DNA of 64,000 nt from positions 679,304 through 743,303 of the forward strand of contig RDEW01000018.1 of the NCBI GenBank assembly GCA_011109175.1. The letters are read 5' to 3'. The first letter of the stretch is position 1. Each line of letters starts with the position of its first letter. A program made the translations under genes and the position numbers. The DNA comes from Dicyema japonicum (lineage: Eukaryota; Dicyemida; Rhombozoa; Dicyemidae). The notes under the pieces are model-generated. The model saw only the letters and a program-made list of their open reading frames with translations, was not told where the DNA came from and did no database searches. Below are positions 59,403 through 64,000 of the stretch, piece by piece.

Positions 59403-60518
59403 CCTGGAATTGTTGGAAAGACCAGCTTGGCTTTACGCTGTTCTGAATTAGACCGAACACGTGTTATGGATTTGAGAAAGTCATACAAAATCAATAAAAA
59501 TCAATATTTTAATATTTAAAAATTAAAGGATATTTAAATTTTGTTTTTTGTTGATTATACGAGAAAATTAGGGAGACATGGCTAAGTTATGAAATAAGGA
59601 AGTATTCAATGCAATAAAGTTCCTGGTTTGATTCTCGTGTAATCCAAAATTAGACTAACTTGGACAGTGGTAGTCTGCCTTTAGAATAAAATTATTAGTT
59701 CTCTTAAGTATACAAGGCTTCTATTTTTTAATTACACCTAAATAGTGTATCCCACGTGTTACTTAACATTACAAAATATGTGTCATGACTCATGACATGT
59801 TTTCTAGCAGGAAGTGACAATCATTAATACATGGCTTCGATATAAATCAATTATTTATTACATTATTAGTAGGGAAACCGTAAAATAGCAATTTTTTATT
59901 TTTTACAGCAGAGGCATTTACTCTCGATATTAATTTCCTGAGTTAGATTTTCACAAGTAATACTTCCTGATTTATATCGGATATAAGAAATGATACTTCC
60001 TTGAATATAGATAGCAAAATTACGAATTTAAATACTTTATAATAATTAACGCAACACGTGTGAATCTTTTGTCTGTGGTTATGGTCTATCTGACATATCT
60101 CATGGGTTCGATTCCCAGCAATTGGTATCTAATTTTCTTTCTAATGGATAGTTTGGAGACTGGCTGACCTAGTTATATGAAAAAATGATAATTTCTTGAT
60201 GTTTTATTGGAAAATTATTGTAGACCATTAAAACTAATAAAAATTAATTAAAATAATAAAGATTAATAAATACAAAATTAATTAGTTAACCCTTAAAATA
60301 TTAAAGTATTTAATAATTGCATGTGCTGATGCGACAAGTTGAGGTTTATATATTTAGTAATAATACATAGGGAGAATTAGTGGAGAGAGATATGACGTAT
60401 ATTTTATTATAATTTTAAAGGATCAAACCACTCCCTCGTTCGAATTCCTATGCTTTTAAACGAAAATTTCTCCCTGTAAAGAAGGAACCGTCTGATAACC
60501 CTGAGTAATCCTCATATT
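59403..60518. other. no recognised gene
   Basis: AT-rich spacer. A GGTTCGATTCCCAGC match to the tRNA B box at about 60107-60121 has no foldable tRNA around it. The 5' exon of the RPC4-like gene probably lies in the last 80 bp. Confidence 0.4.
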
Positions 60519-61139
60519 TTGACAGTTAGGACCCGCTTGTGTCCCTTCAAACAGAAAGTGAAGAAACCCCCTGTTAATTCATCAAAACCTCAGAAACCAA
60601 AACCATTGACCAAAGTTCTTCGCAACGTCAAGACCACCGTCTCAGTCTCTTCCATTAATCCCGAGAGATCTCGTCCAAGGCCATCAATTAGGAAAGTAGA
60701 GCTCACCTCAGAGATCCGCAAAATTTCCGGGATCAGCGAAGATTATTCGACGTACAAACAACGTGCCATCACCCATTATGTAGTTTTGTCTTTAATTTCA
60801 GCCCGATGTCCCCGTCTGTGAAGTTCCTATTGACATAGACTCTACGAGACCCGTAGCTTGTTTCTACCCTATCAATGACATTCAACGGAACGACTTTGTG
60901 GTGATCCTGCCTGATTATCTGCCAGTAAAGGACTTTGATTCCGAGAGTCTGGTGAGGACTGGGGTTATATTTAGCGACCTTCCAATGACACAAGACACGT
61001 GAAGGAGACCAGCTGTGTGTTACATGGGAATGGGCAAGTCATGCTTGAGTTTGGATCATCAGTTAGCGTGGAACTACAGCCAATGAATACAGTGGTGGAG
61101 TCATCGGTTGTTGTTATTGTGATTGTAGGACATAGCTAA
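60519..61139 (+). CDS. probable RNA polymerase III subunit RPC4
   Basis: Three exons (60519-60779, 60802-60951, 60975-61139) join over a 22-nt intron (60780-60801, ends TTTCAG) and a 23-nt intron (60952-60974, starts GTGAGG). Both are phase 0, giving about 191 codons with an unproven 5' end (a possible earlier ATG at 60451 would need another short intron). The first exon is Lys/Arg/Pro-rich. Exon 2 has NDFVVILPDYLPV, like the '(L/I)QLPDxLPG' of RPC4 (POLR3D). Exon 3 has VLHGNGQVMLEFGSSVSVEL, like the conserved 'KSGKVxLxLGxxxxDV' of the RPC4 C-terminal domain, then VIVGHS. RPC4 works with RPC5 in Pol III termination and reinitiation. Similarity is moderate, so another identity is possible. The short C-terminus could continue in an unseen exon. 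Confidence 0.5.
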
Positions 61140-61841
61140 TGTTGTGTTTAAAGGGAAGGAGGCTGATATCAGTAAATTTGGGACTATGGGGTGTCTTTTT
61201 ATGGCTATTCCTTTTGTTCCTGATGTTGATGATTTATAAAGTCTATATTATATTCTTTTTATTATTTTGGGGATTTTTATTAGGAAATTGTGTCAGTTTG
61301 GTATATTTATATGAGTTACTATACTAATTCTGGGTAGTTAGTTTGGTGCTCCCCGGTCTTTATATTTTTTGCATTTCATTAAACAGTTATATAGCTCATC
61401 ATTTCATTAAACAGTTATATGGCTCAACAAGAAAAAATTAGTTCTTCAAGTGGAGGTTTTGTATATAAGATGTTTTGTTAGCTCTCCTTGATGTTGGTTA
61501 CTACCAGGAATGGAGATGTTGTATTTCGTTAGTTGTTTTCTAGGGGAGCCGCATTATCTGACATTGGTAGATAAGTCTGAGTTATTATTGGAGCACTATC
61601 AAGAATTCATGTTAGGATTTCTTATTTTAATTATTATTTTTCTATTTAAGGAATCAATGAGGATTTTCAATTATTAATTGCGTTGACAATTTTGGAGAAT
61701 TGATAATTTAACAAGATGACGCAATCAATACAATCATATTTGTCTATCAGTTTAAATATAATTGTAATGATCACTAGGGAACAATAACCCTTATTAACTG
61801 ATTATGTATACTTAATATTGACTAGTAGGCCAAGTGGTTAA
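61140..61841. other. no supported gene; short tandem repeat
   Basis: A hydrophobic open frame (61139-61327) sits right after the RPC4-like stop, but nothing supports it as a gene. A 28-bp unit (CATTTCATTAAACAGTTATA...) is repeated head to tail at 61372-61399 and 61400-61427 with one or two changes. A tRNA A-box-like AGGCCAAGTGGTTAAATGG near 61830 lacks the rest of a tRNA. Confidence 0.4.
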
Positions 61842-62183
61842 ATGGGGTTGAGACATATCTATTGCACAGAATGTCTACTTTGCTTTATAAAGAATGCTTT
61901 TGTTTTCCTTCCTATGACCATGGAAAAGATGACGGACTCAGGAGACATTGAAAAACAAAGGAAGCACGTACGATCTGTGTCCAAAATGCGTCCCCAAAAA
62001 TTAAAGGTGTCAGTCTTTCGCAAAATCAACATAATGAAAGCAAAGAAGGCAAAAATCTTTTTCATTGCAGACCATCTGAAAATGAGAGCTCTACAAATTT
62101 ACAATCCAGGCCACTCAATGCCAATGCTATCCCCAAGACCGATGTCGTATGAAACAGATGCACGATTTTGTTTCCACATCACC
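61842..62183 (+). other. hypothetical exon cut by a Tigger insertion
   Basis: The plus frame contains MTDSGDIEKQRKHVRSVSKM, then PQKLKVSVFRKINIMKAKKA and MSYETDARFCFHIT. It is basic, with normal-looking codon use and no recognised domain. From about 62184 the sequence becomes the terminal repeat region of a Tigger-like element (GCAAAAACTCGATTATAAC), so the rest of the frame to 62381 is transposon. It could be the 5' part of a disrupted host gene. Confidence 0.35.
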
Positions 62184-64000
62184 CTGCAAAAACTCGATTA
62201 TAACAAATTAACGCAACCCTATTTTTTAATTGACCAATCAGAATTCTTTCTACCGAAAGGCATTCGGGTTTGCCTACATTGTAGAAAACACTCCTCTCTG
62301 TCAACATATAAATCCCCTCTAGAGCGATTCCTCTCGGAACCGACAGAATTGTCCGGTATAGAGGGAAGGCCGGTATATTGAACAAGTCATTAAATTTACT
62401 TATAACGAAAAAGTGAAACAGCAAAATTAATAGAAATCTGTCAATAAGGATTGTATTTAGCTTCGATTCAGCAATCGCTTTATTGTTCAGATAGATCAGT
62501 CTGTTGACGGGAACGAGTAATGCAGGGTCTTGAGTGCAAGCAAAGTGGCAGATTTGGTATAGCATTTGTTGAACATTTGTGCGTGTTAATTTCTCTATAT
62601 GTTTTGGCTCTGTTTGCTTATCAGAATCTGAGTCACTGTCATTATCTTCAGAAGCTGAGACTGCTTGGTATTGCTCATCTAGGGATGATTCCCAATCTTT
62701 GGGATTTTCAGTGGGTAGTTCCAACTCTAAGTTGACAAATTCTTTTTCTGTCATTGGATTACTAGTCTATTCATGAGGGGTATAGTAAATTGTTTTCAGG
62801 ATTGTCGTTTATATCACATATTTTGACCGGAATGCCACACTTATTAAAGCAGAGGGAGATTATGTTCGATTTCACGTCCATCCAAGATGTGCTAATCCAC
62901 CGGATAGCATCCAAGAAAGAAATTTTTATTCCAAGTGGTGTCGCATTGGTTTCTGTGTCCTTTTTGGCAAGAAGTTGAGTCATTAGTAGTCTTATGTATC
63001 TTTCTTTAAATGACCGAATAATTCCTTGATCCAGAGGCTGTATGACACTCGTTGTGTTAGCTAGAAGAAATTTGAGTTTTACGTTGGAATATTTTACGTT
63101 TGGTGAATGTGATGCTGCATTATCCAAAAACATAATAATTTTTCGTTTCTGGCGATCATCTGCATGTTCACATCTTGCAACCATTTTGAAAACAATTTCG
63201 ATGTCATCCAGACTGTAACATTGGAACAGTAAATAACAGGTACCTCATTCAGATTAATATTCTTTAAATATCGGGGTTTTCGAGACTTGCCAATTACAAT
63301 TGGCTTTAGCTTTTCTCCTGTCGAACTGCATGCAAGCATTACAGTAAGACGTTCCTTCGACTTCTTTGATCCACTGTGATGATTACCTCTTACTGATAGT
63401 GTTTTATCAGGAAGGACACGATAGAATAGTCCGGTTTCGTCGCAGTTAAATATATCCTCTGGTCGATATCCTTCAATTAGAAAAGGTACACGTTCCATCC
63501 AGTCAGAAACAGCATCACTGTCAACATTTGCTTTTTCACCACTGATGCAGTACGACTGGATTGAGTAACGGGACTTCCACCTGCATAACTAGCCAGTGGA
63601 AGCTCTAAAATCATTTTCGCCCAGAGCTTTAGCGAACTCTGTAGCTTTTCCGATAATAATTGGTCCTGACAAACAAAAGTTTTTGGAACGTGCTATCTGG
63701 AGCCACTCTCAAGTGATTTTATTCAAATTTTCAAATTTGCAGTTGTTGTCAAAACGTTTTTTAGCAGAATTTTCGTTGTTATTGAATAATTCCAAATAAA
63801 TATCAGCCTTTTTAAGTATTTCTGATACAGTGCTGAATCCAACTCTATACTTCTTGCTGAGAAATTTTTGTGTCGGCTTAGGTGTTTAGTTCGATTCATT
63901 TATTTTTGAATTTTCTTCTTTAAAGACAATTCGCAACGTAATCGTTTTCTTTGCGGAGCTATCATTTTTTAGTTTTTGATTTTCTGTCGAGTTGTTCTCA
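62184..64000 (-). mobile_element. Tigger/jerky-type DNA transposon, runs off right edge
   Basis: The minus-strand transposase has DNA-binding pieces (FSTVSEILKKADIYLELFNN, WEWLQIARSKNFCLSGPIII, GENDFRASTG), then the DDE domain: IFNCDETGLFYRVLPDKTL (first Asp), KKSKERLTVMLACSSTGEKL, KIIMFLDNAASHSPNV (second Asp), NTTSVIQPLDQGIIRSFK, then DAIRWISTSWMDVKSNIISL (third Asp region). A one-base shift near 63110-63180 and a stop near 63888 break it. An acidic C-terminal part (EDNDSDSDSDKQTEP) follows at 62754 and down. Only the 62184-side terminal repeat is in the window. Confidence 0.85.

Noticed and set aside
59560-59655. Second B-box-like match (GGTTTGATTCTCG)
   Set aside because: Poor match to the consensus and no cloverleaf.
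60095-60130. tRNA B-box-like sequence GGTTCGATTCCCAGC
   Set aside because: No matching acceptor stem or anticodon arm can be drawn in the upstream 70 bases. At most it is a remnant.
61820-61850. tRNA A-box-like AGGCCAAGTGGTTAAATGG
   Set aside because: No B box or TPsiC arm follows within tRNA distance.

Overview
The window looks like nuclear DNA of a small, repeat-loaded metazoan with a very AT-rich background. The animal assignment rests on four host genes: a BRAP (BRCA1-associated protein/IMP) orthologue, a four-pass MARVEL-domain protein, a mitochondrial EXOG-type nuclease and a probable RNA polymerase III subunit RPC4 (POLR3D). Their homology can only be followed if GT-AG introns of about 20-26 nt are removed. 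BRAP alone has 11 predicted introns of 24 nt or less, and removing them restores one 503-codon frame. Introns this short in an animal are a known trait of dicyemid mesozoans, so a dicyemid or a similarly reduced parasite is the best guess. That assignment is inference and has not been tested.

Layout. 1-9.4 kb: wreckage of RLE-type (R2-like) and APE-type LINEs, including an R2-like copy whose RT half is inverted against its 3' half (twin-priming structure) and a 3.3-kb R2-like element on the minus strand. 9.6-33.4 kb: a duplicated module of membrane-protein gene, degenerate LINE block B and jockey-like LINE family A (9.6-14.5 and 29.7-33.4 kb), with a second B plus A copy (14.5-18.8 kb) and a tandem array of about 4.2-kb units (18.8-29.4 kb) holding a hAT relic, LINE fragments and a 5'-truncated family A copy. 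33.4-50 kb: more LINEs (one with a perfect target-site duplication), two further membrane-gene copies, Tc1-like, Tigger/pogo and integrase relics, and the MARVEL gene. 50.5-52.5 kb: the intact BRAP gene. 53.3-58.5 kb: two related LINEs, a hAT element with TIRs and target duplication that has itself taken a LINE insertion, and LINE 3' ends. 58.6-61.1 kb: EXOG and the RPC4-like gene. 61.8-64 kb: a hypothetical exon cut by a Tigger/jerky element that runs off the right edge.

The most unusual signal is the micro-introns. They occur in the host genes and at two conserved positions in a four-copy family of unrecognised type I membrane proteins. In that family the intron length drifts from copy to copy (22, 23, 24, 25 nt at one site; 26 and 29 nt at the other) while, in most copies, the exon frame is kept. 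The family has spread together with LINE sequences. Many element copies carry single-base indels. Some may be assembly errors, so every 'frameshift' below is a statement about this sequence and not proof of decay.
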